DNA of 64,000 nucleotides from Trogon surrucura (lineage: Eukaryota; Chordata; Aves; Trogoniformes; Trogonidae), in contig CM036622.1 in the NCBI GenBank assembly GCA_020746105.1, positions 13,130,487 through 13,194,486 of the forward strand, read 5' to 3'. Position numbers and translations under genes: made by a program. Of this stretch, positions 49,740 through 62,423 are shown piece by piece. The notes under the pieces were generated by a model. That model searched no databases and had not been told where the DNA came from. It saw nothing but the letters and a program-made list of their open reading frames with translations. The number at the start of each line of letters is the position of its first letter. The stretch's first letter is position 1.

Positions 49740-52700
49740 CTGTGCTAGATTTAAATGCCCTGAAGAAGCATATCAGGAGTTTCTGGAAGAACTTTAGCAG
49801 CACCGTTCAGTAGCATCACCATGCCACATTAAAAAACCTTTTAAAGGATCATAGTAAACCAACAGTAGAATAGAAGAACAGGAGAAGAAAAAGCCTGTTT
49901 CACATCGACCTGCCCCCAAGTGCCTTCATCATGTTAATTTTATATTTTACACGTGTTAGATCAACAGGCAGCACAGATGGCTGCACTCACGTGTGAGACT
50001 GGGGCACCAGCAGCACCTCTGTCACTTCCCTGTGATGCAGGGATGGGGGTTCCTGTCAGTGCAGTGACAGGAGTAGGCCACTGAAGGTTAATAAAGGGAG
50101 TCAGCACATAATTATCACTCCCTTGTTAGCCTCAGACTCTCAGGAATAAATTAGAGGGACAGAGTGGAGCTGTGAGAACATCGGAGTGAGGCTGCACCTC
50201 CTCATGCTGCAGGAGGGGCAGGCCACCTTCCTGGAGGTCCCTGCCTCAGTTCTCTGAGGTATTTTAGAGACAACTGTATCTATATGAGAGGAAGTGTTAA
50301 TATTTGAACATTTTAGGTAGATATGTTAATTTTCTTTAAGCGTTTATTAGCGCTAAATATAAATCTAGAGAATGCAAGTTTTCCTTTGTCTTTTATGCAC
50401 TGACCATGGGCACATCTGTCAGATGGATTGTTTTCGTACAGCCCGTTTCTTGATCAATCTACGTTACTCTGAGCCTGCAGTAAAAGAGACACTTTAAGAT
50501 GATTAATAGTGCTCTTGAGACTACAGCTCCAGAATACAGAAGTCTCATTTGCAGCAAAGATGACACGAGCTCAATTAGCCATCTCTTTGCACACGTGTAA
50601 GCAATGAAGACAAGGCTTCCTTCGTATTAAGTTAAACAGCAGATGAATTCCCAAGGTAGAGCACTTGCAAGACAGAGTAGTTACCTCTGAAATCAACTTA
50701 CTGTAAATTGTTTCATCTCAATGCTGTCAAATAATTCATGAAATAACTTGTGCTAATCCACACACTGGAAACACCTGTCACAGACCTAAAAGACCACAAG
50801 TCACAATTCTGACTGACAACGCAACAGAATGAACAAAGGACCATAAAACCTCTGGTTTTAGGTAAGAGGCAGAGTGATGTTAACAAAATATAATGCATAA
50901 AACATAGGGAGATTCTGCTCATTGTGGGAAACTTGAAAGTCAGAAAAATACCACTCCTGGTGTCACTTCTGCACTTTCATTATTAAACGCTGCTTTGCAC
51001 CTAGTTGCTTTCACCAGCCACTGGTAGCACATACCAAGCTACAGCAGCTGCCACTACAGGAATCAAAAAAAAAAAAAGGAGTTAAAATCCTAATGATGCA
51101 TCTCTGGTGCACTTTGGCACCATTCCGGTATATTCCATATAACAAATCTCCTCCTGCTGTGATGGGAGAATAGTAATCTCTCTGTGGGATGAGTAGGTAC
51201 ACTTGAACTGGCAGAAGAACTATTGGCTGGGTTCCCCTGCAGATTCTGGAATATCTACTATCCCTTTACACAGACCTCAGCAATTCTCACCACACATGGA
51301 CCAGCCACCAGCACAGCTGCAGGGCGAATTTCCATAAGTGGCACTTAAGAACTGGCTTGATCACCACTAGTACCAGGGGAGGTAGAAAATTCAGACCTGG
51401 CATTTTCCTACCCTCCTCCAGGCAGACATGACCTCTGTCTCTGTGCTGTGGCACAGCTAACACATACTGTTCAAGAAAGCTGGCCTCCGTGGAGCAGAAG
51501 TACACAGTTATTAATGTCCAACTGCTGTAGCTACCCAGTCTTCTCGAGGTACTGGTTGGCTGCCCATAAAGACTGCCCAAGTATGTCTTTGGTTTATCAG
51601 GAATCTCCTTTTCTCAAAAATAGATTTGTGTTCATGCCAGCTGTTGGTACAGGCTGTCACCATCCTTGGCTGCTTATGTTTTTTTTGTTTGTTTGTTTGT
51701 TTTTTTTTCCACTGGAACAAAGCTATAGACAGAAGCTGTTTATTGAATAAATAATTGAATTAAGATCATGCCTTCCTACATGGCTGGACAATTTTATATT
51801 AAAAAAAAAACAACAAAATGACATTGCAGGAGGGGAAAGAAGTCACAGGATGACTTTGAGTCATGTGATGTTAAGAAGAAGATACTGTGGCTGCAGAATG
51901 CCTTAAGCCCCAAAAGCCAGAATATGATGCCAGCGTGGACTGTAGTTTTACAGTGCAGTTCTTTACACCTGAATGTAGCTGTTCCAGGTGCTTACACCCA
52001 AACAGCAATCATCTAGGTTAAACTCTCAATAAAGACAACTCTTTAAAGAAATCTAGTGTGAGGTTCATAACCCCTGCATCTGCACACACCAGACCTGCTG
52101 CCTCACCGGTGTGGCACACAGAGGACATTTTCCTCATGAAGAGTTCATGAGTTTCAGTAGGGAGTCCATAGAAATAGTATAGACCATACAGTAACATATC
52201 AGAGATCTGATGTACCTCCTATGTGTTTCTGCTCTGTAATAAGACACCCAAAGATTTCTAAAGTCTTCTCAAAACACCCAAAAGATCAAAAAATCCTCAG
52301 CAAAATCATACCAGGCAGTAAGCTCTTATGCAGATAGAGTTCAAACCACATCTACAGATATGGGATCACTCTTCTGTGATATTCAATATTCCACAACTCA
52401 TCAGAGCCATTTTCTCAAGCCTCATGTGTTACTAGTAGTTCGTCTGTATTTTCTGTATTTTCCTCCCACATTCCTAGATTTTTCTTCTCAGACAATTTTC
52501 TGGTGGTAGAAAAAAACATGATTTCTGCTAATCAAACCACGGCTTTTTTGAATTGTAGTAACTGTAACAATTCTTTGTAGCCTTGCCAACGGCAGTAAGA
52601 AAATGATGGATATAAAGGTAAATAAGAAGGGAATGGGGTGAACAGATCCCTCTAGGCCTGCAAGTTCCCAAACCCAGATGCATAGACTGAACGCAACAGT

Positions 52701-55700
52701 AAGCACCTTGATAATGTCAATGGAACAAAACTGTTTCTGCCTTTGCAAATAACCTTTTAAAATGAACTCTAAATCTCAGAGTGACATAGAAACAAACATA
52801 ATATGTAAAGTGATACCCAGAAACTTCACGGGTCTCATCTCACTATGGCACATACAAATTTTTAACACTGAATATCAGATGCTTGGAAGCTGTACGATCA
52901 GGACTCTGAAAGTTGTTCTCTTGCATTACAAGCAATCACTCATCTGCAGGCATGTGCTGCTGAGTAAATCTGCTAACCTCTTCCATTCATGACAATTCTC
53001 CCCAAAGAGATTTTTCTTTTCCCATGAGAAAGCACTAAGAGGACATATTCTTCTGCACAGAACAACAATGAAAATACTTTGAGCAGAGTATTCCTGCTGC
53101 TATTCATTGCTGTAGCACAGCCCTGCAAAGCTGAACATCATTGGCTCACACCCTAATTCACAGACACTCCAATTTTAACACCTGAACAATGGTTATGGCT
53201 TTTGCAGTGCAGGTGTTGTACAAAGATAGTGTGTTAAGATCTTACACTGCATGGCATCTGGCCTTTGCTTGTACTGCATGTTACAAAGAAGAGCAATTAA
53301 AACTCCATCACGAGAATAAAACCTCAAAGACTTTGCCAGAAAACAGCATCCTCCTGTACCACTGCTTTGGGATAATCTACTTTGTATTGCCTGGCCATTC
53401 AACAGGCTTTTGCTTGGAAAAGACTCCAGAAACAGCTAACTCCCCAAGGACTCATGGAAAACTTTGTGGGACTAACACACGGGGAAAAAAGTAACTCATC
53501 AAAAAAGAGCAAGTTCATGGTGTCTGAAGGTGTTTTACCTGTGGATCAACAAAAGAATTGACATTTCAGGAAATTTACCCAAACACCTTTTTTACCACTG
53601 CAAGAACACCCATCCCTCCCTTCTTCTCTATTACACAACGTAAAAATATCTCAGTGAGTACAGTTGTACAGCAATGTGACATTTTTACTGTCAGCTTCTT
53701 TCTCCTGATTACTCTTCCCTGCAGCTGCCCTATTTCACAATAACTTCCCAGGGCTCATGCTCTGGTTTGCATGAAAGGCTGTGTGCAGCAAGGCAGGATC
53801 AGTCCGCTCCAGTGGTGCCTCCAGCCACTCCTGTTACCCTATTTTCATCAAGACGTACAAAGCTGAAGTGAAACGTACCCTTTTCTGAGATGCGAGGGTG
53901 CCTGCTGTGAAGATGCAGTGATGTCAGTGCTGAATAATTAAGTGATAATGCAATAACTGTGAGTTTGTGCTCCATTAACTGAGCTCCTGCTGACTGCTTA
54001 ATGAGCAAACAAAAACTCAAACCCCATTAATATTACTCCGGTTACATTAGATGTAAAAAAAGAAACTCAAGTCCTTAGCAGTAACCACTTGGGAGTCTCC
54101 TTCTGAAAGCACAGACCAAGATGGAAATCATAAAGCATCCCATTGCTTCATTTTGAAAAGACCCAGAAGTTTCTCTTTTTTTCAGAAGGGTGGAGAATTA
54201 CGTAACAATACTGACAGGTTTGCTCTTTCCTCTGTGTAACACCTGAATCCCTTCTTGCAAAAAGTGCATCGACAGGTCTCCTCTTCCTGTGACGGTATTG
54301 CAGAGGCTGTGAAACATGCAGTTCTTTGGCTTCGTATGTCAGTAGTTGGAGGTGAGTCTAGAGGAAATGTTTTTATTTGCCAATATAACACACAAGATTT
54401 ACAAAGGTTCTAAAAAATATATAATTCAGTGGTATTGATACAGCTGCAGTGTTTGGGAAGAAAGAAGTCCAGAGTCAAAGTTTCCCACCTGTGTTTCTCA
54501 GGCTGGGGCGGTGAGTGAGTGCAACAGCTTTCAGTGAGGTCCCCCACTGCGAGGGCACCCACAGACAGTCCTCGGGCAGCCAGAACCTCAGTTCACGCAG
54601 AGCTTTAAAATCAGAACTGCTACTTTGAAAATAAAGTCAGCACAATTCAGAGATTAATATGAGGTTTCGCCTTCGCACAAATGGTGACAATCTCAACACA
54701 ACAAAGCGAGTGACAGCATTTTTTGCTTGCACCATTATCTCGCATATGATCTATGGAAAGACAGTAAAGCATAGGTTCCATTATTTTCCCCAGATGGTAT
54801 TAAGGGAAAAAACCAGGATGTGAAAGTTTACAGCTCAGTGCCCTAATTTTTGGAGGTCTATTAGCTGAAATGGAGATTCTAACAAAATATTTATATGCTC
54901 TTAGAGGATTTCTCATGAAAAGGAACAAGCATTATTTGCATTTTCACTGGTTTTATTTGAGAATCGTGGTCAACATAAATTATTCAATGTACAGAATTTA
55001 TAATCAAAGCATAAAGATCTGTATTTGCTTAAGAAATCTCTCCTAGAGAAACACACATTGTTCCCAAGTACAACAGAGTTGTAGAAGCCTAGTATTAAGA
55101 TTTGACACTCTGTTAAGGAAGTGAAACTTTGTACACAAATAACATGAACTACCTGCTATTTCAACTTGTAATAACCTGCAGCAGCACTCTGGGTGTACCC
55201 TTGTTTACTCCAACCCCCATACTGAGCCTTACAGGAAATACAGACAGACAAATGCAAGAACAATGTCTCCCCACATCCTGAAGGACGTAGTTTTTAGCAA
55301 ATCACCAAGGATAGTCTCAGCAGGTGATTTTTTTCTCCAGTAAAAGTACCCTGATCTATGTTATTTATCTCACTATCAGAAAGGCAAGGGCATCATATCC
55401 TTAGCAATGAAACTGGGTATTTTGTAGGAAACACACTAACAACAAGAAGAAGTTGAAAAAAAGAACTAGGGGAAACAGCACGTTAAATGTCATACCACAT
55501 TTATAGTTCTTAGTCCCAAACCAGATTTCCAGGGTTGAGGTAAGCCCAAGCTCTAATCTTCAGAGAAGGCTTTCCAGTGATGCTCTTGGACACACCTGTC
55601 TCCTCTTAAAAATAACTCTAGCAAGGCTGGTAAGATTCTTCTCCATCATAAAGGCAGTTCTCCCATTCCTCCCCCTTACCCTAAAGAAGTGAAAATCAGT

Positions 55701-58700
55701 CCCAACAAAGTAATATCTGTGCCCTGTGATGTGTTCTGTCTTTCACCAGAGGAAGATGGGTAAGATGGAGACTGGGAGGTCCATCAGGGGTGTTGCTACC
55801 TAAGATGCGCAGATACGGAGGAATGAGGAGCTGATTTTAATGTAGCAATTAGCAGGTGAAGATCATTGTAAAAGACAAGTTTGGCGATGTCACCCACCTG
55901 GCAGTAAGTTATTTACATCCTAAAAACTTAGTGTATCAAAGGCACATTGAGTTATTTGCTGTTTGAAGGAAGTTAACAGCTGAAGGAATAGTCCTCTCTG
56001 TGATTATGATGACTGTTAAATACCACAATGCTAATATTTCATTTAAGGCCAGATAAACATTGCACGCTGGTTATTTGTTGTTTTAGTGAGGGTTTTCATT
56101 ACATACAAAGGGGACAAGTTCAAATATAGCAACTGTCAAAATGTTTTAGAGCAACTGGGAGTATGTTGGTTTTTGATCTTGGACAGGTCATCCTTGTCCA
56201 AAACCCCTTCATCCTTATATAAAGGTCCGCTTATGCTCTCCAAAGACACTAAGTCCTCTGTTAATGTTAGAGTTTTTCAGCCTAAGGAAGATTATTTCAA
56301 GTCATCCCATATGTAAGAGTTCATTGGTATTCTTTCTTAGACTTTCTAAAAGGAGAAATCTTGGTTTCCAGATTCAAACACCGAAGCATACCATGCTTGT
56401 TCTGCACAGACTTTTACAACTCACCTTTTTTTTCTGCTAGAAACTTCCTCTCCTGCAAAATAAGCGAACTAAGGAATTCAAATAAAGTTCAGTTCTTTTA
56501 TGTAAAAATAGTAAACACCCCCAAAATAACAAACCAGACATATGCACAGAATTACTTCTTCCTTCTTGCAGAGTAGGTTGAGTGGCAAAGATCTGGAACT
56601 GTACTGTGTGAAAGACTGACGAAAAGAATCTGCTCTATATTCTTTCACTCTCACATGCTGCAGAGAGATTGCACTACATGATATTGGCTAAATTGGCACG
56701 TAACAGTGCAGAGGCTGACGTATCCAACACCCTTTTTTCTCTGTGCTAGATTTACTCCTTAATGAAAGCACAAAGCTAGTCCAGCCTTTACTGTTAAAAA
56801 CCACGAAAGTAACCTAGAGCATGAATTACTTTTCCAGTCACTGTCAAAGAATAGGCACTGTTTATATTCTCTGCCTTAGTACACGTGGGCAAGTGATAAT
56901 TCAGAAGTCATGCATCTATCAGTCAATATTTCCATGCCCAGAGAATTATTGCAGTCACAGAATGATTCGTTGGGGAGGCAATTTTATTTAAATGTAGGAA
57001 ACTGTCTCATCTGATTACTTTTGTTGCATGTACCAATTTGAACCAGGCTCTTGTTCAAATACGACCTTAATCTTGAATTCTGTACAAAATCAAAGCGGAG
57101 AGTAGAAGGTATGCTCTCAGCATACAAGCCATTGCAGCTTTTTTTTATTTGCAGAATTTATACAAACAGGCATGTGACACTAATGATATATCTGTACTAC
57201 CTTTAAACTTGTCTCTGCAGCCAACTCATTTTCTTTCATTACTAAGTTTATAGTCCTCAGAAATATCATAATCAATAAACTTGCTCCAACTATCATTCTG
57301 AAGTAAAGCAGGGTCTCCTCATTACCTTAGCAGCAGAGGATACCATTTTTCATACATTCGTTATGCAATATTACAGAAGAGCTATAATTATACTCTCCGG
57401 AGCTTGGGAAACAGCATCCAGAATCGCCAAGTCAAGACTTTCAGAGCTGCCGGCAGTATTTTCAGACACAGCAAAGCACTCCAGCTATTAAATTAAAACA
57501 TCCACTTCAGTGGTATACAGCAACCTAACCCATTCAGGTGCTAACTCTGGGTCCCATACCAGCCTCCCACCCACCAGCCCATGCTACAACTGAGATCACA
57601 TGGCGGCACAACCAAACCAAAGAGCAACCAGCTCCTGCTCTTGCTCAGTGCAGCTCTGCCCACCATCAAGACCTTAGCTTGCTGATGAGTTGTCACACTG
57701 GTCTTCTCCTACAGCAAAGCAGAAGTACTGGACTCCTTGATTCTCTGTATGGCCGCTGGGTAGTTGGAAGACCTTGATGCAGCCAGGATGGGAGCACAGC
57801 AAGTTCCCTGTTTCCATAATGCTTGTAGAGACTACAGTAGAGACTGCAGTGTTTGTCCTTGGAGAATTTCAGACTTAGTCACAGGTCACCTAAGGAAGAC
57901 AAACAGCGTGGGCAAGCATCCAAAGTGGGGCAGAAAAGGCAGTGCTTTGCCTTGCATTGATTAAATGCTAAGTGCCTGGCAGTCTTCATTTGTTATGAAC
58001 TGAATCTCTTCGTCAGCCCCAGTTTCTTGTTTTGTTCCTACCAAGAGCTGTGTGAAAGTCCAAGCTCAGTGTAGGCTCTACTGTTGATTTTAAGAGCCTC
58101 TATGATTTTACTGCAGGTAGAGCAGCATCTGGCAAAACACAGATACTACAGGAGAATTTCTAATTTCTTTTCTCCAATTGGTTGCTAATTCTGAAGCAAT
58201 GACAGGCATCCTATTCTTGTCTCCCTTCCTGAGTGGTCTGATATAATAGGCAAAGAAAAACAAGCATGTGCTATCAGAGCCATCTTAGTGAATCACTCCT
58301 GAAGAGACAGTGTTACAAAGCTTCTATTTCATAAACACTTTATTAAACCCTAATGTGACTAATGCATTTGTTATTCATGCATATTTAAATTTAGTCTTTG
58401 AGCTGTTTGTAAATCTGTTACGAGGCAACTGGAGCCAACAGTCTTCACATTGCTCTCAAACTCTCCCCTCATTATTATGGTACAGTTACCTTCTTTTTTC
58501 TCTCCCACACCTTTACTTCGAAAAATTCAGATTCAATCTTCAGCTGAGAAGGCAAACCACAAAACCGTAAGACACTATATAACAGTTTTTAGAAAGAGTT
58601 TTTATGAAATAGATAATATGTTTTAGTTAACAAGCATTCCTAAAATCATCCTCCCAATTAATACTGAACAAGCATTTTCTGTGAAATCTCTTAGCCACTT

Positions 58701-61067
58701 TCATTAAGAGATATGAAATGTAAGATAAGGAAATTCAGAAAAACTCTGAATGCAACAATAATTATGGTGCTAAAACAGGCTCAGGTTTAACAACAGTCTA
58801 ATCAGATACTCGCTTCTTGTTTACTGTTTAAAAAAAAAAAATCTATTCAAATGCAAAACTCAGCAACGGCTATGAGGTTATGCTTAGCCTTCCCCCTCTC
58901 CCCAATCTCATATCTTGAGATCTATTTTTAATGTCGATTCAGGTCAGCGCAGATTCATTCTGCTGCTGGGCATTGTCAGGCCGCGGGGCAGCGCCTGGCC
59001 CACGCACTGCTCTGCAGAGGACCTCTGATAATGGGGCTCTTCACGCTCTGCTTATCAAAGAGCCTGGTTCAGGGAGAAATTGGAGGCTGTGCTCCCCAGC
59101 TCGCTGCCGAAACAGCCTGGGTTTCAGGGTGTGGATGCGACGGGTGAGAGCTGCTGCTCTACTGCTCAGGTGCGGACCTCTCCCACCACCACAGCTGGTA
59201 CCACTCCTTCCCACTGGAGGACAGCTTGGTGGCATGTTGGTGACATGCGACCACCACCAGAGCAGCACCTGAGAGGCAGTGTTCCTGTCACCAGGAGGTG
59301 TGTCTTTGCATATGTAAGAGAACCCCCACAAAATTTCATGACTTTGAAAGAGTGAAGAACACCAAACCTCCCTCCCCTAAAAGGTGGAAAGGTCTTCCTG
59401 AGTTCAAGTTCCAAGAACAACTCAGTGGTCTCGGTGAGGCTGCATCAAATGTCACAGTAATGGATTGATGGCCTCCTCTCCCCAGCCCAGTGTGGGGGCA
59501 CCTGGTGGCTTGTGATTCCTCGTCTAGACTTTCCCTGAATCTAGAGTTTCCCTGAACTGAGGCGATGACTTCCAAGAAGTGGCTGCCACCGACCTCACTG
59601 GGTTTTGCTACATGATGCAGCGCTGTTTAGCAGCTGTGGTGGGAGTTGGTGGGGTGGATCTGTGGTAAGCTGCTTGCAGCAGAGGCATAAAATCACTTTT
59701 AACAGACTTTTTACACGCAACCGTCCAGACACACAAGTTTAAAGAGCAGCCAGTGCCTGGTATCTTTGAAGACCATGGGGTGCTTAGGGACTGTGTCTGC
59801 AGGGAGCATTTCCAGTGACCCTGGATAGGACAAGGACCTGTCTTTTCTTATGGGTGTCCAAAATCAGAAGGACAACACTTGTCATCAGCAGAGACACACA
59901 GGTACGTTAGCACAGAGCTATTTTGACTGAGCAGGAGGGGAGAGGAGGCTCTCCCCAGCACCCAGGTTATCTGAGTCACCACTGCAGCAATGTACCTGAT
60001 ATGCAATCTGTCAGTCTTTCCAAAACTCTCAAATTTTTAACAGATCCTCTCATAAAAAATAAATAAAAAATTTGCCTCCGTGGCTGCTCACTTTCAAGTA
60101 TCTCTCCATTTTAAACTTGTCTGGCTCTGTTCCCAAGGAGCATCCTGCACCACAGTCCAATGCTCCCGATGTAGATTTTATTTCTTACTGAAGATAAGCT
60201 CCCTCCACCAAAAAATCAGTGATTTGATAAAAGAATTTTATGAATTGAAATACATTGACAAATTCTAAATGCTTCTCTGTGCTTATGAGGTCTTCACTGT
60301 GCATTTTACAAACTTGCTGGATGCTGGACTCATGTTTTCTGGTTTTGATGGCAAAGGATACAGTTGTTCTCAAATAATGGTACAGAGCAGCTCTGTCATG
60401 CAGATTGCTCCCTACAAATGCTTGTGCTTCACGAAAAGTCCTCAAAAGCCTGTATCTCTTGGTATGCTTGTGGTTTTGTGAGGTCAGAGAACCAAAGAAT
60501 GTTTTCTGGCAAACTGTGACTTACTAGTTCGAGTCAGGCTGCGATTTGTGTTATACCCTCACATCCTTTGTTGTGGTTCCCCCAAAATGATTTGCAGCTG
60601 GACCTCTCATAAATCACTACCTGGGGAAGGTGGCAGTGTGGTATGAGATGGTTCCCAGGTCATGTGCATGCCAAGGTGCAGAAAGGAAGACAGAGGAGGA
60701 TGACAAGGGAAAACAAACTCTTGCCATACTTCAGAGAAGCACCACAAAAAAGATATTTAGAGAACCATAGATTTTAGGAAACAATAGAATTTTTTATAAA
60801 CAAAGGCATGTACTGATTTTCTTGCTTTAAAAAAAAATCTGCAGAAGCAATATTCATCATGTAAGGCCAGACGTACCTTAATAACCACCAGCAAAACATA
60901 CAGTCCTCTGGCCACACATTTGAAAGATTGTAGACATTTTGCATCTTCCCAGAGTCTCTTAATAGACATTAGATTTCTATTCAGTGCAAGCTACCAAACA
61001 TACTAATCCCAGTACACAAAAAGCCCAACACTTAGATTACAGTAATTTTAGTTGCAGGGGTCCCTTC
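49740..61067. other. Long stretch without a recognised gene
   Basis: About 11 kb of unique DNA. It contains a GTTT-type simple repeat at 51679-51708, a conserved-looking AT-rich motif patch at about 50.3-50.7 kb, exon-like signals on both strands at 54.2-54.36 kb, and a GC-richer block at 58.93-59.65 kb whose open frames (up to 113 codons) lack recognisable domains. No repeat family was recognised. Confidence 0.5.
51679..51708. repeat. T/(GTTT)n simple repeat
   Basis: A T-run followed by four GTTT-type units and another T-run. Ordinary low-complexity sequence. Confidence 0.85.
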
Positions 61068-61225
61068 TGTTCTGGTTTAAGAGCACACGGATAAAAGTTT
61101 TCTGGGGTTGCCTGCACCACACAGCAGTCACAGAGGGACACAAGGGGGCAGCTGAGCCTATGGGGAGGACATTGGCCAGGTGACCCAGATGGGCCAATCA
61201 CAGCGTTCCTTCCCATGATGCTCAG

Positions 61226-61233
61226 TATATAAG
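61226..61233 (+). promoter_or_regulatory. TATA box of the LTR
   Basis: TATATAAG about 160 bp into the LTR, where U3 promoters usually sit. The downstream GGGTTCC and CT-rich region would be the start of R. Activity is unknown. Confidence 0.55.
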
Positions 61234-61664
61234 GGTTCCAAAAAGAGTCCTGGGGCCTTTAGCGCTGCTGTGCTGGGAGGGTTGTCCTTGGCTGTTCCTC
61301 ATCTCTCCCTGTGCTGCTGGTGTTCCTGCTCCCAGTTTTCACACTGCAGAGGAGCATGGTTCATCATGACAGGTTATCTTACTCTGTTTGTCTAGATGGG
61401 AGCAGCACAGCTCCTCTTCTGTGTTTTTTTTTAAATTTATTTTTATTTTTTTAAAATTTCTTCTTATTATTTGAGCTCAGGTACTCCGACCTGCTACTGA
61501 GTCCAGTCTGGGGCTTTTCTGCTCAGGATCTTGTTGTCATCCAGAGGGTGGGGGTTCAGTATTACCATATTCTCTTGTATCTTTGAATATATTTGTGTAC
61601 TTGTATAATATCTGTATATAGTTTAACATCTTCATTGTTCTTGTTAGTATTATTCCTCTTTTTC

Positions 61665-61670
61665 ATTAAA
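61665..61670 (+). promoter_or_regulatory. Candidate LTR polyadenylation signal ATTAAA
   Basis: ATTAAA lies about 135 bp before the LTR 3' end and is followed by a T-rich stretch. Its position fits the R/U5 part of the element. Confidence 0.4.
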
Positions 61671-62246
61671 TTGGTTCAAGATTTTTTCAACCTCAAAAAT
61701 CTTTCTCCCTGCTTCCCCTGTTATCCTCCCCTGGGAGGGTGGTGGTGGAGATCACAGAGAGCATCTAAATTTATTGGCTGGCCCAGCCTTAAACTCCAAC
61801 ACTATTTCTCTCTCTTCACTTCTGTTTACTTCAAAATGCCTGATAAATGGGGAACAGAGGAGAAGTTGTCACAGTCTTTCTGCGGACTTATACCAATAAT
61901 AACATTTCTTTAAAAAAAATTAAATTCATATACGGCAGAAATGCCAAAACATGAAAAATTAGGTTTTTCCCTTTTTTTATAAGCCACTCTGCAATGTAAA
62001 ATATGCATCCCACAGCAAGAAAACACTGAGCAAAGCACATTGCAGCGACTGCAATGCCAACATGGTTAATGATGCTTTGCAATTGCTTTCCCATTTTTGT
62101 ATACGCTGAAGCTTAAAGGCAGCAAACACTAATCTTCTTTTGATCCTTCACCTTTCTAGTTTATTGTAAAGTTGATGCTTAACTCAGTATGGGAAACATT
62201 TTGAGGAAACTCTGTTTTGTTTCAGCATTTTTAAGACAAAACATAA

Positions 62247-62423
62247 CCTGACAGTTCACTCGGCTAGAAGGTGGTGCTGATAACACCAAGTCTGCGGGTT
62301 CAATCCCCGTTCGGTCCCCATGTGTTGCCTGACCTAGTAGAGAGGTGTCCCTGCCCATGACAGGGAGGTTGGATTAAATCATCTCTAAGGTCCCTTCCAG
62401 CCTAGGCCATTCTATGACTCATA
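62247..62423 (+). mobile_element. SINE: tRNA-Ile-like head joined to a CR1 3' tail
   Basis: The head (about 62247-62319) keeps a tRNA anticodon arm with a perfect 5-bp stem (TGGTG at 62272-62276, CACCA at 62284-62288) around the loop CTGATAA. The anticodon GAT indicates tRNA-Ile. It also keeps a T arm (GCGGG/CCCGT around TTCAATC) with an intact polymerase III B box, GGTTCAATCCC, at 62297-62307. The D arm and A box are degraded and the acceptor stem does not pair, so this is not a working tRNA. From about 62339 the sequence becomes a CR1 3' end (GGTTGGATTAAATCATCTCT, GGTCCCTTCCAGCC, CATTCTATGACTCAT). A tRNA head plus LINE tail is the defining layout of a SINE mobilised by CR1, as described for passerine TguSINE1. 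Identity with that family is likely but not proven. Confidence 0.75.
62297..62307 (+). promoter_or_regulatory. RNA polymerase III B box of the SINE head
   Basis: GGTTCAATCCC matches the tRNA B-box consensus GGTTCRANNCC at every position. The matching A box upstream is degraded (GTTCACTCGG), so transcription by polymerase III is doubtful. Confidence 0.7.

Larger units (their letters stand above)
61068..61801 (+). mobile_element. Solo LTR of an avian ERVL-like endogenous retrovirus
   Basis: About 734 bp starting TGTTCTGGTTTAAGAGC and ending CTCCAACA, consistent with TG...CA LTR ends. Inside are a TATATAAG box at 61226-61233, a candidate ATTAAA polyadenylation signal at 61665-61670, and a 3' block (TTCAACCTCAAAAATC, then GGCTGGCCCAGCC and a TTAAAC terminus) resembling avian ERVL LTRs. 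No gag, pol or env sequence and no second LTR is present nearby, so it is a solo LTR from recombination between two LTRs. The flanking 5-mers (CCTTC left, CTATT right) do not match, so either the edges are slightly off or the duplication has decayed. The subfamily is not assigned. Confidence 0.7.

Noticed and set aside
58931-59575. GC-richer block with overlapping frames as a possible CpG-island promoter or exon
   Set aside because: CpG content looks modest, frames on both strands are short, and no splice-bounded exon or promoter motif could be supported.
62251-62319. Functional tRNA-Ile gene
   Set aside because: The anticodon and T arms are good, but the acceptor stem does not pair, the D arm/A box is degraded and CR1 tail sequence follows, so it is a SINE head.
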